64,000 nucleotides of DNA from Sycobia sp. Sy_11 (taxonomy: Eukaryota; Arthropoda; Insecta; Hymenoptera; Epichrysomallidae): positions 7,981,001-8,045,000 of the forward strand of contig JACCIC010000003.1 in the NCBI GenBank assembly GCA_018907035.1. Reading direction: 5' to 3'. Numbering within the stretch: position 1 is the first letter of the stretch; each line of letters opens with the position of its first letter. Of this stretch, positions 1 through 13,830 are shown piece after piece. Made by a program: the position numbers and the translations under genes. The notes below the pieces were generated by a model. It saw only the letters and a list, made by a program, of their open reading frames with translations, ran no database searches and was not told the origin of the DNA.

Positions 1-270
1 TGATTATTATTATTATTAGTATTATTAATAAAAATAATAATAGAGACGATGATGATCTCGACATCATCAGCCCGACGCCATTTGCGGGACAGGAAGAAGA
101 ACGAGGAGTAGAAATTTTATACTGTTTAATATCGCGACAGATTTGCGTCTTATGAGCCATGGCGAAAAGGGTGGGGGTGAGAGGCACGTACTTCTTCTCG
201 CTAATGACTCACCGTGTCAGACGTCGCGTCACCTTCCTGGTTTTTTATGTAGTCTCCTCATGTGTATATA

Positions 271-272
<2 letters not shown>

Positions 273-314
<42 letters not shown>
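273..314. repeat. (TA)n microsatellite
   Basis: An uninterrupted TA dinucleotide array of about 42 bp, preceded by an imperfect GTGTATATA stretch. The Ile-Tyr open frame across it is an artefact. Confidence 0.95.
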
Positions 315-316
<2 letters not shown>

Positions 317-3300
317 AGCTTTCGTTATTTTAATCCCGTGATGAAAGTTTCTGTAGAGGAAGCACCGACATTAAGGGGGGACTGAATACTCTTGAACTTT
401 TAATTCGACCGCAGGGGAGGACTTCAGTGATCTCTGGCTAGTTAGTTAAAATATCGATTTATAAAACTGTCGTGCTATTAGCGTAGGTACTATTAACGAG
501 GTATTTTTTCAATTACTAGCTTTCGACGAGCAGTGCGTTCTATGGATTGAATTGATAGCGGATAATATCATTTGGCTGGTTATATCGCGTATATCTTCAC
601 TATCTAGAGAAATAATTTATTAATTCACTATCATTTTTCACACGCGCGTGTATAAAATTTTGGATCGAAATCGTTCAAAGTCAACTTTAATTCAGATTCT
701 GGTTTTCACTATTGTTTAAAAAAAAAAATAAAAATAGAAAAGTTCAATTCGACAGTATAAATTGAGGTCATTGTATTTATAGCTGAAGCAGCCAGCTCAA
801 GATAAGATAAAGGAAACTTCGTTAGAGTCAATTTATCCCGTTGGACACTTGGACGGTTCTTTGCTTTTGCGCGCAACAAAAGCTTAACTGCTTATATGCT
901 GTTCGATCCCCTCCTGCCCTCGCTTCCATCTTAACTCGCCTCCGTTCCTTTCTTATGTTGTTGCTGTCTCTATTTTTCTCGACTATAGCCCGGTCGGAAT
1001 TACCACGTCTATTTTTGCTTGTTTGCTTCTCTTACTCCACTCCCCGCTCCCCTCCTCTCGTGTCGGACGTCGAAAAACAAAAGGCATCGGCGGAAGAACG
1101 CTTAATGATGCTGTTTTTGACGTTCGGCATTATCGACGAGATGGACGGGGGTATTTTATCGATTCTGTAATTGAAGAGTAGGATGCAACCGGCTACGATC
1201 AGTCCGTAGACTTTAGTTCTTATCAATTTTTGATTTGCTTATGCTAAAAATAAATAATATAGATAAATAGATAATATAAATAATAATTTAGAACTCAGAA
1301 TCGTCTAAACGAATTCCATTAAAAAATTTTTTATAAAAAAGTACGCTGTTACGTATCGCAAGAAGAAATGTGTAAATATCGCATTAAAGGCAAAAAGTAA
1401 AATTCTTCGACGAGCCGGACAAAACTCAATCGCAAATGCGCTTTGGAGAATATGAAAACCCTTCCTCTCCACTCCCAGCGCATTGCACTATATATAAAAG
1501 TACTTAAGTGGAATTCGCAACAAATCCGCGAGCCGTTTGTTTCGAAAACTCGATAGAGGAACTATAAGTATCAACTCGAATAGATTATTGATTACTATCA
1601 ATTGGAAAGCGAGCAATAGAAATATTAAGATGGTATAAGCATTAGATCAAAAGAATGTTATATTTTTGAGTTATATCATTTAGGTCAATGAAGATTTTCC
1701 GAATAATATTAATTTCTTATTTTCACGTGTGGGTCATGTAATTATTATTATTATTAATGATCGTACATCCCCTCAAATCACCTCAAATTATCCGAAGCCC
1801 CATCTATTATACAGTTATATTTTTATTATTTGATTCACAACCACGTAAGGACTAACATTGATTTCGAAAAAAGAACATAAGTGTCCTCGTCTACTCGTCC
1901 TTTTGGCGGGGGCAGGGGGGATGTAGACAAAGTATTTCTTTTCCCTTTTCCCTCTCCCTTCCCATTTCCATTCAGATCCGTACATCCTTATTTTAATGAC
2001 GTGTCGTCGAGCGTTCGTTCTACTTAAAGTTGCATCTTTTTCGTCCCTCTTCCAGAGCCACCGCCCGCGTAGGCGTTCGCACAATAGATGCCACGGAATA
2101 AGTTTTTTACTCGTAATCCCAACAACGTTCAACATACAGCATTTTAATGCAATCGTAGCAGTTGCAACTTGAATGCTATCGCAATAATGGAAGCTTATTA
2201 TAATGCTGAATGTTTTTATAAACAACTTTTTTTTAAATATACGCAAGATAATAATCATTTTGGCTGGATTATTGAAATTCAATTTTTTTCTTAGATTTAT
2301 GGGTAGAAGGAGTAGAGCAAGGATCTTAAATTTTTTCCTACAGGAGACGATTGAATTCCTCGCAAATAAATAATTTACTGATAGAGATAAAAATTTATAT
2401 TATATAAATAATTTGCATTATTTATATTGAACGCTTTGTATATCTTGTATTTAACTGTATTTATTTTAAACGATGTTTGAAACGATGTATAAAACATTTA
2501 AATTCTATTTCTGATTCGTTTATTTAAGAATCGGTAATATTCAAAAAAGGAACGATAAATTTCTTTATTTAATGAAAAATTTCAGTTCAACTTGTTACAC
2601 TTTTATTTCTCTAATTTAAGTTTATTTTTGAAAAGTAAATTTTTTAATTTTGCTTTTTCCTTTGCCTGAATAATTTGACCTTAATTGCTATACAAAATTG
2701 CTGTATTTTATTTTAGCCAAGTATTAAGTACACATAAAGCTTCATCAATTTTCTCGGCTATTCAATTTGCATAGACAGCGGCTAATGTTTCGCCTACAAG
2801 CGAATAAGTTTCATCTAGTCGCGTGTGTGAGAAATTTATAATATAAAATATCATAAGTATTTAATATAGTTTTTGGAAATTATTAACAATACTGTAATAC
2901 TAGTTCGTAAATTCAATTTTCCGATCTAATTTCGAATTGTAACAAGACTATTTAATCAAATTTTCATATAAAATATAAGATTGAATATATTGATTTGAGT
3001 ATTGAAAATTTAATAATTTCTTCAATTTATAGAAAGAATATGTAAGTGAAGCGTGACATTCACACTGGAAGGATTCAGATTATCTGGTTAAAGGGAGAAC
3101 AAACTTTACTATTATCTGAAGTCCCTTCTTTAGAACAAATAAAAGATAATTCAGCGATTTTGGTTAACGCCTCTATAGTTTTCACCACATACGCTTACAG
3201 ACAAATTTAAATTTCATTTAAAACATCTGCTTGTATTTACTTTTTTTTTATTAGCATTAACAGTGACGCGACTATCGGGTAAGATGGCTTTTTAAAAATA

Positions 3301-3831
3301 CAACGGTGAAGGTTGCGCAAACATAGGGGCAAGAATGCAAAAAGCACGGTAAGATCGGCTTAAGACATTCCCTGAAATAGCTTCGATTTTATTATTCGAA
3401 AAAACTCCACTAAATAATCCGACTCGTTTCAAAGAAATCAAATCCAACTTTTACTCTATTATATATAATTAATAACCTATCTGCACATACGCACATATAA
3501 CCCCATACATTTCAATAACATCCCCATTGTATCTGTCGGAAGGAAATTCACAACCCACCCTCCTTCGCGCGCTATACCTAACTATTCTTTTGTTCCGTTT
3601 ACATTGTTGTTATGTGCGTGTATGTGTGTGTATGTGTGTTTGTGCGCGTGTGTATGTAAATATATACACAAGACGACCGCTGCCGTAGCGCGAGGGTTGC
3701 GTGCGGGCACGAGTATAAGCTTGTCGAGAGTATATAGAATGCCGGACGCTCGCTTTTAGGAACTATACATACGCGCACATATGTACATGGCCTCAAAACC
3801 ACACAAGAGGGCGGAATGAGCGCTGTACATG

Positions 3832-3912
3832 TGGGGGGGGGGGAGAACAGAGATAGATAGATAGGAAGGCAGGTAGATAGGTAGGGGGGAAGAGTGAGAG
3901 AGATAGAGAGGT
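3832..3912. repeat. Poly-G and GATA/GA-rich simple repeat
   Basis: A run of about 10 G residues is followed by an imperfect GATAGATAG/GGTAG/GAGA purine-rich tract. It is low complexity with no coding signal. Confidence 0.8.
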
Positions 3913-6900
3913 ATATATACGCGTGATTAATGACGCATTATCTATTGTTCGATATATTCTTCCTCCCGCCTTCTTGTTGCCTCTTAATGAACTCCCTTCG
4001 CGGACTCTCGATGAATTTTAGACAGTTTTATGCATGTGCATATCCGTGTGACTCTCACATGATTAATCGTGTCGATGCTTCGCTACTATTTCTTTTCTTT
4101 CTTCTGCCATTTTTGATTGTCTGTCTGTTTGTTTGTTTGTTTCTCCCGACCCAATGGAAGAGCTGTGAATTTCGGCGTTACGCGATTTACGACGAAGCAT
4201 AAACATGTTCTCCGTTTTCTATTTGTGTGCGATTTGACCGGTGGGAATTCTACGGATTATACAGATAACCCCGTATCTATATAATTTTAATTGGAAAAAA
4301 ATCCCGATATTTTTCTGCTCCAACTTGGAGTAAACTAAGTGATTTACGTATGGTCTGGGAAAGTTTCCACCCGCTCTGTAGAAGTTCCAAAATTGTTGGA
4401 AACTGTATATACGGATGCGGTCTGTAAAATTTAGAACTAATTTTAAATACGCAACAACAATTTAATTTATGTCCTCGATGCTATCGAGATGAATTAATTG
4501 CTCGTACTTTAGCAACTGCTCTATAATTTATAACGATGGCAATAATTTACCTTCAGGAAGATATTATGAAGCCGAATCATTAGTTGTATTTTATAGAATA
4601 TTATTATTCGTTTCCTGAGAAATACGATTTATCGGATCGTATTCAACGTCTATATGAATAAGAGTCATAATCGGTAATTGAATGTACTTAGTTCATTATT
4701 TATTGAAGGGACCGGATAAAAATCATTCATGCTTATATTATAAGAAATGTTGGCGTGTTCGTTGAACCCAATTTGATTAAATCCATTAAAGTAACATAAC
4801 GTTATAAAGATACATATTTTTATAAAGATCCGTTTTTATATTTTTATTTAATCTTATAGACACATGGTCTTTGCAATTGGAAATCTATTTTGAATTCTCA
4901 CTTTGATTTATCATCGTAACGCGAATTTTCTGATAAAGAATTTCTAATATTTTACTTGGCATACGTTATAGAATACAAGAATGATATTCATGAATTGGAG
5001 ATCTGCTTATATTATTGTTGTAGGCGTACTTATTTTAAGGAGTACATCAAATTTCGATTCTCGGTGTTGTTTCGAAAATACGTAGGTGGAACTATAAAAG
5101 AAACCAACTTGGCCGACAGTCGTGTTTTTCAAATGAATTTAAATTTATTAAGGATCTGTAAATAGCATTGCATTCAGCGTGGTTAAATAACTGCTAATAT
5201 TACACAATTAAAGTACATTCTTCAACAAAATCACTGTCCCGTGCGATGAAACCAGAAAGAAAAAACCCTCGCCGACTATAATGGGGAATTTAATTTTGGG
5301 CGAAAGATGTGCAATCGGTTTCCACGTTTATGGCGGACTGCTATGACGATTCATGCGCTTTCCCTTCGTGAAATGATATTTTTGTAAAAAGGACCCCATT
5401 TTTATCGATAATATTTGAGCATTTTTTGTACTCGTGTAAATATGAGGGTTTGTTTGTACTGTATAAACACGATTTAGTTTTAAAAATAAATAATCGAATT
5501 TTATTGATTGTTTGTCAACGATTGAATTATATTAGAAAGTTGATTCTAATTTGTAGATTGATATGTATTTTAACTGTATATTCATTCTCCTTAATTTTTT
5601 AAGTATCTTATCTATTTTGAACTAAAATTTAGAATTTAATTTAAATTCCGACAATCAGTTTAATTTCTTTGGCTTCAGGAAAAAGTAATACAAAAATTGC
5701 GAACACTTAGTAATAGATAATTATCCATAATATTTACTGGAGTACTCTGTGTTATTTGTGATTACCAGGCTTTCGGGTCCGTCGAGAGTTGTTTTTCTTA
5801 AATTGCCAACTGCAACGTTTCTTCCAGAGGATTAGCTTAGACAAGACTTCAGCTGTAGGTGTTTTTCATACGGCTGCTTTTTTTGCAAGCATGTCACCCT
5901 TTAGTATAACGTTACCATCTCGTAAGCACAAACGGTATTATATGTTTTATTGCAAAAAGCCTTTATTCCTTCTCCTAATGAATCTTTTTACCATTTTCTC
6001 GTGTTTTGCTTTAAAACAATTGTACCAAGCAATATCTCTTAAAGCGTCGCATTTCCCTTTGATTAAATATGCGAGATTTTAAACAATTTGTAGTTTTCAG
6101 AAATGGAGGGTAACTTACGAGGACCTACATTTTATGTTCAATTGTTTTACATTCGACTACTTTTTTCTGCTTTTTATTTTGTTTATTTTATTGTTGTAAA
6201 TTAATAAAAAAAGCTTTTTTTTATCATTTTCCACATTTATCTTTCAATAATCTACTAATTTATTTTTTTTGTACGGCTCCTTCTTCTTTTTCCTGCAATG
6301 AACAAATTTCTATTCCAACTCTGACGCATGGAGAAATTTCAACCACGTCAAATTATTCAATTACAATGCGTTAAGTAGTTATCCTTTGAATCTTTCTTCG
6401 CGACCGGCTTCAAACCATCGACCTGGGCTGCGGCACATTTCTACGCCCTTAACAAGAGCACCCTCTCGAGCCCAGAGCCAAATTCAAAAGCATCGCTTTT
6501 TCCCCGGAGCGTTCATTGTAAATACATATAACTTTTTTTTTCTCCGTCCCTCGTCTCGTGCCAAATAACGGCTTGGCTGGAACCGAATTTTGTCCTTGTC
6601 CTCGCCGAAGCCTTCCTCGAGATAGGGAAAGGAGGAGGGGCTGGCGGTGGGGTGAATATCGAACGGCATCCCGTATGTGCGCGCACCTCTGAGCATCTTT
6701 AGAACAGGCGCCTTACCCCTCACTCCTCCAGCGGCCACTCGCTCGCGCGGGAACAATGGCCCCGCGTGTTCGTCGTATGGACATGCATATATATATATAT
6801 ATATATATAGTTTATATGCAACCGTGACGCGTTGCCATCGATCTTTCGATCTATGTCTTTGTACATACCTATTCGCACATATACCTTCCTGGAGAAGTCG

Positions 6901-6967
6901 CGGCCGCCTCGAGGTCTGCGCTTCTGTGGTCGCATAGTCGTGATTAATGCACGTATGGGTTCTAAGA

Positions 6968-6973
6968 GGGAGG

Positions 6974-7006
<33 letters not shown>

Positions 7007-7008
7007 TG
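6968..7008. repeat. (GA)n microsatellite
   Basis: A near-perfect GA array with a single GC interruption. It is read as an Arg-Glu run on one strand and a Leu-Ser run on the other, and neither is evidence of a protein. Confidence 0.9.
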
Positions 7009-7875
7009 GCTATAGTTGTAGGCAATATCGGCGTATCGCTCTTCTTGTCAATGGCTTCGATACGTGGTTTCAGGGCCCTCTCTATGTGCTCAACGTATCT
7101 AAAAATCCCTGAACCACTAATGAAACGTACTTATGTCGGTGATAAAGTTAAGCTTTATATTGCTTCAATTTTCTTTACCTCGAAAAAGATATTCACCAGT
7201 TTAAAAATATAAAAAAACGAGAGCTGATAAATCCTTTTGAAATTATGATTTTGCGGCTCTTTTGGTATACAACCATTATTTTGATATTTATTGTTCAGTG
7301 CTTAAAATATTGAGTTAAAATGTAAATTACCCAGCCACACACGCAATCACGCATGGACGCACGCATGCACGCCTATACACACATCATGAAGTCCTACGTA
7401 AGAGCATTCGTTATACAACATACTGTAAAAATATCAGTGTCACAAGGAAGGGAATAAATTGAGGATATATAATCTTATATCGACATATAATAACTTTATA
7501 AACATAAACACATAATGGTGATAAATTCTATACAAGTACTAATGAAAGCATTAATTGTCCTCGTATGCGGGCTTCGAGATGAAAAATAAGAGAAGAAAGT
7601 CTATGGAATTCCTATAAGCTGTATTTTAAAAAATGTAGAACGAAGAAAAAGAATGAATAAAAAATTGCAAGCGCAGCTTTGATATATAGCGATTATTTCG
7701 TCAGCGAGTCTAGAGCAATTTAGTTTAATTTTGTTTCAGGATACATAAAGGCAGAGCGCAATCTTTTGACGGCGTCATGTATACATGCAAAGTAAAGAAG
7801 CCGAAAGGAACCGCATTAGTTATATACTTCCGACATTTATATACTCCACTTCGACTTTGATAAAAATAGAGTCGA

Positions 7876-7879
<4 letters not shown>

Positions 7880-7937
<58 letters not shown>
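7880..7937. repeat. (TA)n microsatellite
   Basis: About 58 bp of pure TA dinucleotide, one of the longest in the first third of the window. Confidence 0.95.
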
Positions 7938-7940
<3 letters not shown>

Positions 7941-8564
7941 AAATCATTCCCTCAAGCTTCCGCTTCTGTAACCAACCAGCTTCAATTAATATCTGTAGAC
8001 GTTAAATATTCATGCGTCTACATAACTCTATTCGGCGCATATCGCTAGTGTATCATATTAATTGAACGAAGGTTCGGCGCGCACGGCAAGAGGAGCCAAA
8101 GAACGATTGAATTGCTAAGCGAAGAGGAAAGCGCCTGAAGAATAAAATACGGTTTACGATGGGGGGGGGGGTCTGGCGGGGGCGGATCTGCATTAATTCG
8201 ATGCAATTTCGATCGCGCCCCGCGGGTAATATATATCTATCTATCTGTGTGTGTGTGTGCGCGCGCGCGTGTGTGTATGAAGTGTAGGAACGCGTGATCC
8301 CGAAATCACTCTAATGGCGCGGCCTTGTTTCTTGCTTTTTTCTCTCCTCTTTCCGCCTCTCGTTTTTACATACAAACAATTAAAAAGCTCTTCGGCACTC
8401 CGCAAAATTTGCGTGAATGTGCGCAACGGTACGAGAGGATAAAAAGCGCGCGCCGAGATCCGCGCACGGAGATAAGCCGCGCACGGCGGTTTGTGGCCAT
8501 TTATCCCATATTCGTTCCATCCTTTTTTTTGGGAAAGAGGCTCCTGGCTATTTCATTGTTTTAG

Positions 8565-8664
8565 AAAAAGAGCGCTGGAAAATTTGCAAGGAATATCCAT
8601 TTTTGCGTTTGTCTCAATTATCATTTTGGGAGGAATCCATTGCAGTGCATGGAGATCTTTACAG
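8565..8664 (+). CDS. Candidate internal exon (unknown product)
   Basis: This 100-nt segment sits between an acceptor-like tract (pyrimidine-rich CTATTTCATTGTTTTAG) and a good donor (TTTACAG|GTAATT). All three frames are open. The frame that ends in phase 0 encodes a hydrophobic stretch (ISIFAFVSIIILGG) followed by HCSAW, like a signal peptide or membrane segment. The frame that ends in phase 2 encodes a mixed charged/aromatic sequence and would be phase-compatible with the candidate exon at 10083-10225. There is no ATG in the hydrophobic frame, so an upstream exon would have to supply the start. I do not recognise the product. It could also be a chance pairing of splice signals. Confidence 0.3.
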
Positions 8665-10082
8665 GTAATTGCGGAATAATGAAGCACATGCGCGTACACG
8701 CCACATTACTCGCTTAATTATTTCAAAACAAGTCGTTCGTCGCGCGAGCGCAAATTAACGGCTACGATAGCGAGGCTTTATTGGGCCCCGATATGGCAAT
8801 AACAAATCGGAGGGAAAACAACGGGCGCTTAATTTTATCGGAACGTATTCATGAGAATCGCGTCATCGTGTATTTTTAAGTGTTTTGCAGGGGATTCAGT
8901 ATTGAATAATAATTGGCAAGCGCTTTGTATAATGTAACGATAGTGAAGGTATCATTATCGCGTTGTTGTTTTTTTTTTCGTTATCAGAGCGAAATGTTAC
9001 TCTTGAACATTTTAGACATTGATGAACAGAATAAATGTTTAATATATTCTTATGAATACGTAATATATTTATGTTTCTGCTGATAACGAATAACGATTAG
9101 AACTTAATAACGAACTTATTTTTAACTTTTATGCATTCCATCATTTAAAACTTTCAAAAATTTGATTTAAAAGAAACGTGTTCTCATTCGAATTCATTAA
9201 TGAGATATTTTAAAGAAGTTTCACGCATATAATTCAGCCTGGAAAAAATTTATATTTGTGCTTTAACTTCAACTCCATGATAATATCTTATTAAATGCCG
9301 TTTTATATTATATCAAATATCGTAACTGAGTATTCATACAAGTATCGTTCCAACCATCACGATTATTAAATGGCTGCTACTTTTTGATCGACATTTAATT
9401 AAGAACTATGTAGAAAACGGGAAATTTCTGTAAATCTTCGTCGTAGTTCATGTTAGATTTATTGACATATGTATTTAGAATTTTCTTTCATAATATTGCT
9501 ACTGGATAATTTAATTATTTATTAACACATTTTGAGATAATATTGTGAATTTTAATAAAAAGTTATTAAGGATTTTTTATTATTTTGACACAGAAATGTA
9601 TGATAGAAGAATAACTCATTGCAATGGTTTTGGTAATACATTTCTTCAAAATTCGTATTCCAGATGTAGAAAAGTAGTGAAAATAGAATAAGTTCATTTT
9701 TCAAATAAATTAAAAAATGAACAATAATTTAAGTACGACTATTATTATTTCACATTTGTATCTATATATTTATCGCGAGACAAAGTTTTAAACACCATGC
9801 TAGCTACTCTCGTCCGCCAATCGAACTCAATCAGTGGATCGAAGTACCGGTGCAATGTAGCGCCCCCTCATGACACCCCCATTCCCCGTCCTATAACGAG
9901 ACCACGAACGAGCCGACAGAAAGTCCCACAAGACAATCCGGCAAATGGTGCAATCCTGTTCTCCCCTCCTCCTCCACCAATTACAGTTGACTTATCGACA
10001 AGCCCAAGCGACGCGCCGCGAAAGCGCCTTCGAAAAATCCTTCGTGACGGGAGAGGGGGAAGGGGCGACGAATCATTGTCAG
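8665..10082. other. Non-coding; possible intron with conserved-looking block
   Basis: The first 230 bases (about 8690-8890) have balanced composition and many TAATTA/TTTAT-like homeodomain-type words. That looks more like a regulatory element than random intron. The remainder to about 9780 is AT-rich with no visible feature. From about 9800 the sequence becomes GC-richer leading into the next candidate exon. Confidence 0.4.
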
Positions 10083-10225
10083 CGAACGCGTGGCGCGGCA
10101 GCGACACGATCTCCTCCCAATCGGACGGATGGCACTCGTGGCCGAGGGCTCGAACGTTGCGCTCGCGCGCGAAAAGCTGACACCGGATTTCGTAGGCTTC
10201 GGCCGTGGCCAAGAAGATTTTGAAG
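10083..10225 (+). CDS. Candidate internal exon (unknown product)
   Basis: The segment lies between AATCATTGTCAG and a strong donor GAAG|GTGAGAA. One plus frame (1 nt, 47 codons, 1 nt) is fully open. About half of its codons begin with G and the third positions are GC-rich, which is typical of real coding sequence. The peptide has a mixed composition, beginning ERVARQRHDLLPIG and ending GFGRGQEDFE. The antisense, codon-aligned frame is also open and protein-like, but it lacks comparable splice signals, so I prefer the plus strand. The exon would start in phase 2 and end in phase 1. No domain is recognised. Alternatives are a minus-strand exon or a GC-rich promoter block. Confidence 0.42.
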
Positions 10226-13200
10226 GTGAGAATTTTTTTGTCTCTTCTTTTAGATACAGGCGCGGAGAGATGCTATCGAGCGACCCGGATTATAAGGATC
10301 TATATTGACGCCTATGTGCCCGGGCATATCTGACGAAATTGCTCCTGGGATTAAAAAGAAGCGGCGCCTACGAGCTCTCTTTGTCTATAGTATGTGCTTG
10401 GCGCCCGCGATGAAGTTTTCGAAAATCGTGCCCTGATTTCGATATAGGAACTGGGCGAGACTTCGCGAAGTTAAAGTTTCGTATACGGGAGCACCTATAA
10501 CTACGTAATGGCATTCAAAAATTTATGAGAGTCGAAGCGATTTTGAGAATTTTTGGCGGAGCTTACGTGGTTGATTTAGAGTATCTCGGCCGAAGCTTGT
10601 TTTTGGAATTGATCATTTATTGACAACAGGAATCTTCTTGTTAAGATATATTTGTTGTTAAGCAATAAAAAACATTAATTTTTAAAAAAATTAACATCAC
10701 GTGATATAGCATTTTACGAGTTTGAAGAAAAAACATATATATGACAATAAACCATTCTATGGAAAATTGCTGTGATATGCTGTGATTTATTAATTAAATC
10801 TGTAAGTTGCAGTTAAATATTCCAACATTAAAAAGACAAAGATAAAAGATGCATTTTACTAAATTTTATATACAAAATATTACAATTAATAATTTGCAAC
10901 TAATTTATTAACTTTCAGTATTATATTCAAATCTTTTCTGTTTATAGATGCATTCCAATGTATGGTGGGAGTCATTAGATACCCGTCTGAGCGAATCAAC
11001 TCGCTACTACTTAATCGATCATTAATTCATTTACTTAATTTTATATTTGTTATTAATTTAATATTTACAGTTTTTCATAATGTTGTATATTTTTATTCCT
11101 TTTATATAAAATCACATCTTTTAACGTAATATGATTGATCTGTAGATAAGTAGTAATATGTATATTTGATCAGGCCTCGAGATAATTATGTATAGATTCA
11201 AAATCATATTTATAAATGGATACACTTGAATTTTTTCTAGGAAAAAAGGTAACTTAATAAATATTCCAGTTCTTTACACCTTTAAAACTTTTTCTTCGAC
11301 TTTTCTAACCAAATTTCATTAAATCTGATTCTACGATCTTTTATGCCTTAAACTTCTCGTTTCAGAATTTTTAAAACTTATCGTCCGATAAGGAATTTGA
11401 TGCATCGGTGCTCCGTCACGATCGTCGTTATTTGCGCTGCCAACGGGGCAAAATAATAATAATAATCGGAGAAATACTAGAGTAGTCACGTACGTTTCGA
11501 TTATGCCGAGACGAGGTTACGACCTACTGAAAGGCACGCCCGTACACAGTACACAGAGAGGAAAGAGTACTTTAGTCGTGGCGACGATAAAGTCGGTGCC
11601 GAAAGCAGCGCCCAGAGTGATAATATCTCTCTCTAACTCTCTCTCTCTCTTTCTCTCGTGCCCAAGCACACCCTCCACGCCCTTCACCCCCTCGGCCTTT
11701 TATTGCGCGCTGGCCTTGAGTTACTTCCGCTCCGGGACTTTTAGAGTTGGAACGTACGAGCGGGAGGGAAATTTCACGAATTAACATGCCTCCTCTCGGC
11801 TGGTGGTGGAAAATGTTTCTGCAGATGGTTCTTTATGGCATGGGGCCAAAGTTTCTCTTGTGCGTTGCTATAGTTGACCCTCCCCTCCATTCTCCCGGTG
11901 TGAATTCGAAAAGCAGAATGAGAAAAATAAAGCATAATTCGCAAGTCGACTTTTCGAATTATTTGCAACGAAAAATTTTGAGTTTTCTTCCCCGTCAATT
12001 ATCGCTGAATCTCGGTTATCAGTCATTTGTCATTTATACCGGTAAACACTTGTAATTATTGGTGAAAACAAGCAAGCGATACTGCCGAAAAAAATCTATT
12101 AGTTTATGAAATTTTATATCAGTATTTATTAAAAGTAAGACTATATTTTAGTGCTTTAGTGAGTGATATGCCAATTTTTATTACTGTGACTATCCTTTTT
12201 GAAGTATCTGAAATCTGTGAATTGGCCGAATTTACTTCTTCAACTATGTATATGTATGCTTGCTCGGAATCTAAATTTAACGAATATATTGCCGTTATAA
12301 AAAAAATAAGAATTTATTTATTTTCCAACTCACTTGAATGATATTAGAAAGTTTTTAAATCGCTTAAAAATATACGTATAAAAATTACAGTCAAATGAAA
12401 CATTGATATTTTTTCAATAAAGTAGAATCAAGCAGGAGATAATATGCTTTAGAATGCCGTATGTACGAGTTTAGGGATACGTGATACTTTTTATTGATAC
12501 TTACGTTAACAAATGAAAAATCTTATATTCTAAATTAATTCGAGAGTGAGATTGAGTGACACATGGATAGATTGAGTGACACATATTTGTAAAATTATTC
12601 TTTATATTTACGTAAATAAATTTTTTATCAGCTTACACTTCAAGAAATATGAATTGATTTTGATATGAAATATTTATATAAGTATTTATTTAACGCATTG
12701 TAAGCTGTTCAATGTTAGAAATGGATTATTTATTACTATCCATATTTAACTGGAAGGAACTTTTATAGGAATAAACTGATAGTATCAGTGACTGTATCAT
12801 TTACACAGTATTTGTGAACTATTCTATTCATATTTGGATCTTATTTCTTTGAACGTTTATTAAACAATTTAAGGATGAAAATATCAGTTTGCCGTCAACT
12901 TGTCTCTCTATTATAATAATACAAAATAATTCCATTCGCAATAATATTTCTTGAGAAAGTATGAGCAATATATTTGCGTATATATTAAACTCTATCCAGG
13001 ATTTACCATTAATTCTTTATTTCAAACTGTTTAATGTTATTGCAATATTTTTTCAAAATAAATCAGGCGAAATTTTAATGTTGTAGTCTTTTTATCAAGC
13101 AATGCAAATAGCGAGTATTTCTCCGAGTAATTGTAGTTCGCGAAACTAGGGATTTCATAAAGACAAGTATTATGACACTGCGGGGAAAAATAAATTTCAT

Positions 13201-13439
13201 TTCGTAGAAAGCTTTTCTTTTTCTAGCGGAAAACCCGGATATGTGTGTGTGTGTGTCTGTGTGTGTATACGCATCTTGAACCACAAAAAGAACAATAATA
13301 ATAATAATAAATGATTTAATAATTTATTAACGCCATTAACAGATTTGATATTTCGATCGATTCTCGAGGTATATAACTAATTCGAGCTACTAATATCGAT
13401 CTCGTATTACTCTACATACCGCTCTAAACGATTCGACGG

Positions 13440-13830
13440 GGTATTTTCTAGTAGGATTGGCTTCGGGGGTACGGTACGAGGGTAAGCGGAAAGAGGGGAG
13501 GGGACAGGCGAGGAAAACACGGTCTACGACCGTCGGCCTCTCCTCGGGCCGTAAAAGAGGGAAGTATATTGGAAGGCGCCTCGTAACGGGAGCGCCTCGC
13601 GCGCACCGAGGTCGCCACCGGGTGTAAGTGGCACCCCGGAGCCCGGTACCCGTTACGCTTGCGTCGGAGCATTATTGCGTGAAACGGGACGGAGGAGAAA
13701 AGCGCCCCAGGCCGGCGGGGGCAAAGTTGTCCCTCGCGTCTCTGTGCATGGTGGATGAGAAGCGTCCGAGGGGCACCCCCCCCCCTTGGACTTTACGCTC
13801 CCGCGCGATTCTTGGTTAAAAGAGCGCCGT
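13440..13830. other. GC/CpG-rich island with homopolymer C run
   Basis: A GC- and CpG-rich block inside AT-rich DNA, with C homopolymers near 13779-13788 and, just outside, near 13866-13875. Several short frames are open on both strands because of base composition. None has a convincing start plus splice-site pair. It could be an enhancer, a promoter or an untranslated exon. Confidence 0.35.

Larger units (their letters stand above)
1..8564. other. AT-rich non-coding stretch with microsatellites
   Basis: I see no convincing gene here. The stretch holds a (TA)n array near 273-314, a TG-rich run near 3604-3656, a poly-G and GATA-like purine tract near 3832-3912, a short (TA)n at 6786-6809, a GA array near 6968-7008 and a long (TA)n at 7880-7937. 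A TATA-like element followed by A residues lies near 1489-1499 without a clear initiator downstream. Open frames in this stretch are short, have AT-rich random composition or run through repeats. The 6480-6760 block is more GC-rich but has no splice-site pair I would defend. It is probably intergenic or intronic. Confidence 0.6.

Noticed and set aside
10226..10253. GTGAG...TTTTAG as a complete 28-nt intron after the 10083 exon
   Set aside because: Too short for a spliceosomal intron in insects. The donor is kept but this acceptor is not paired with it.
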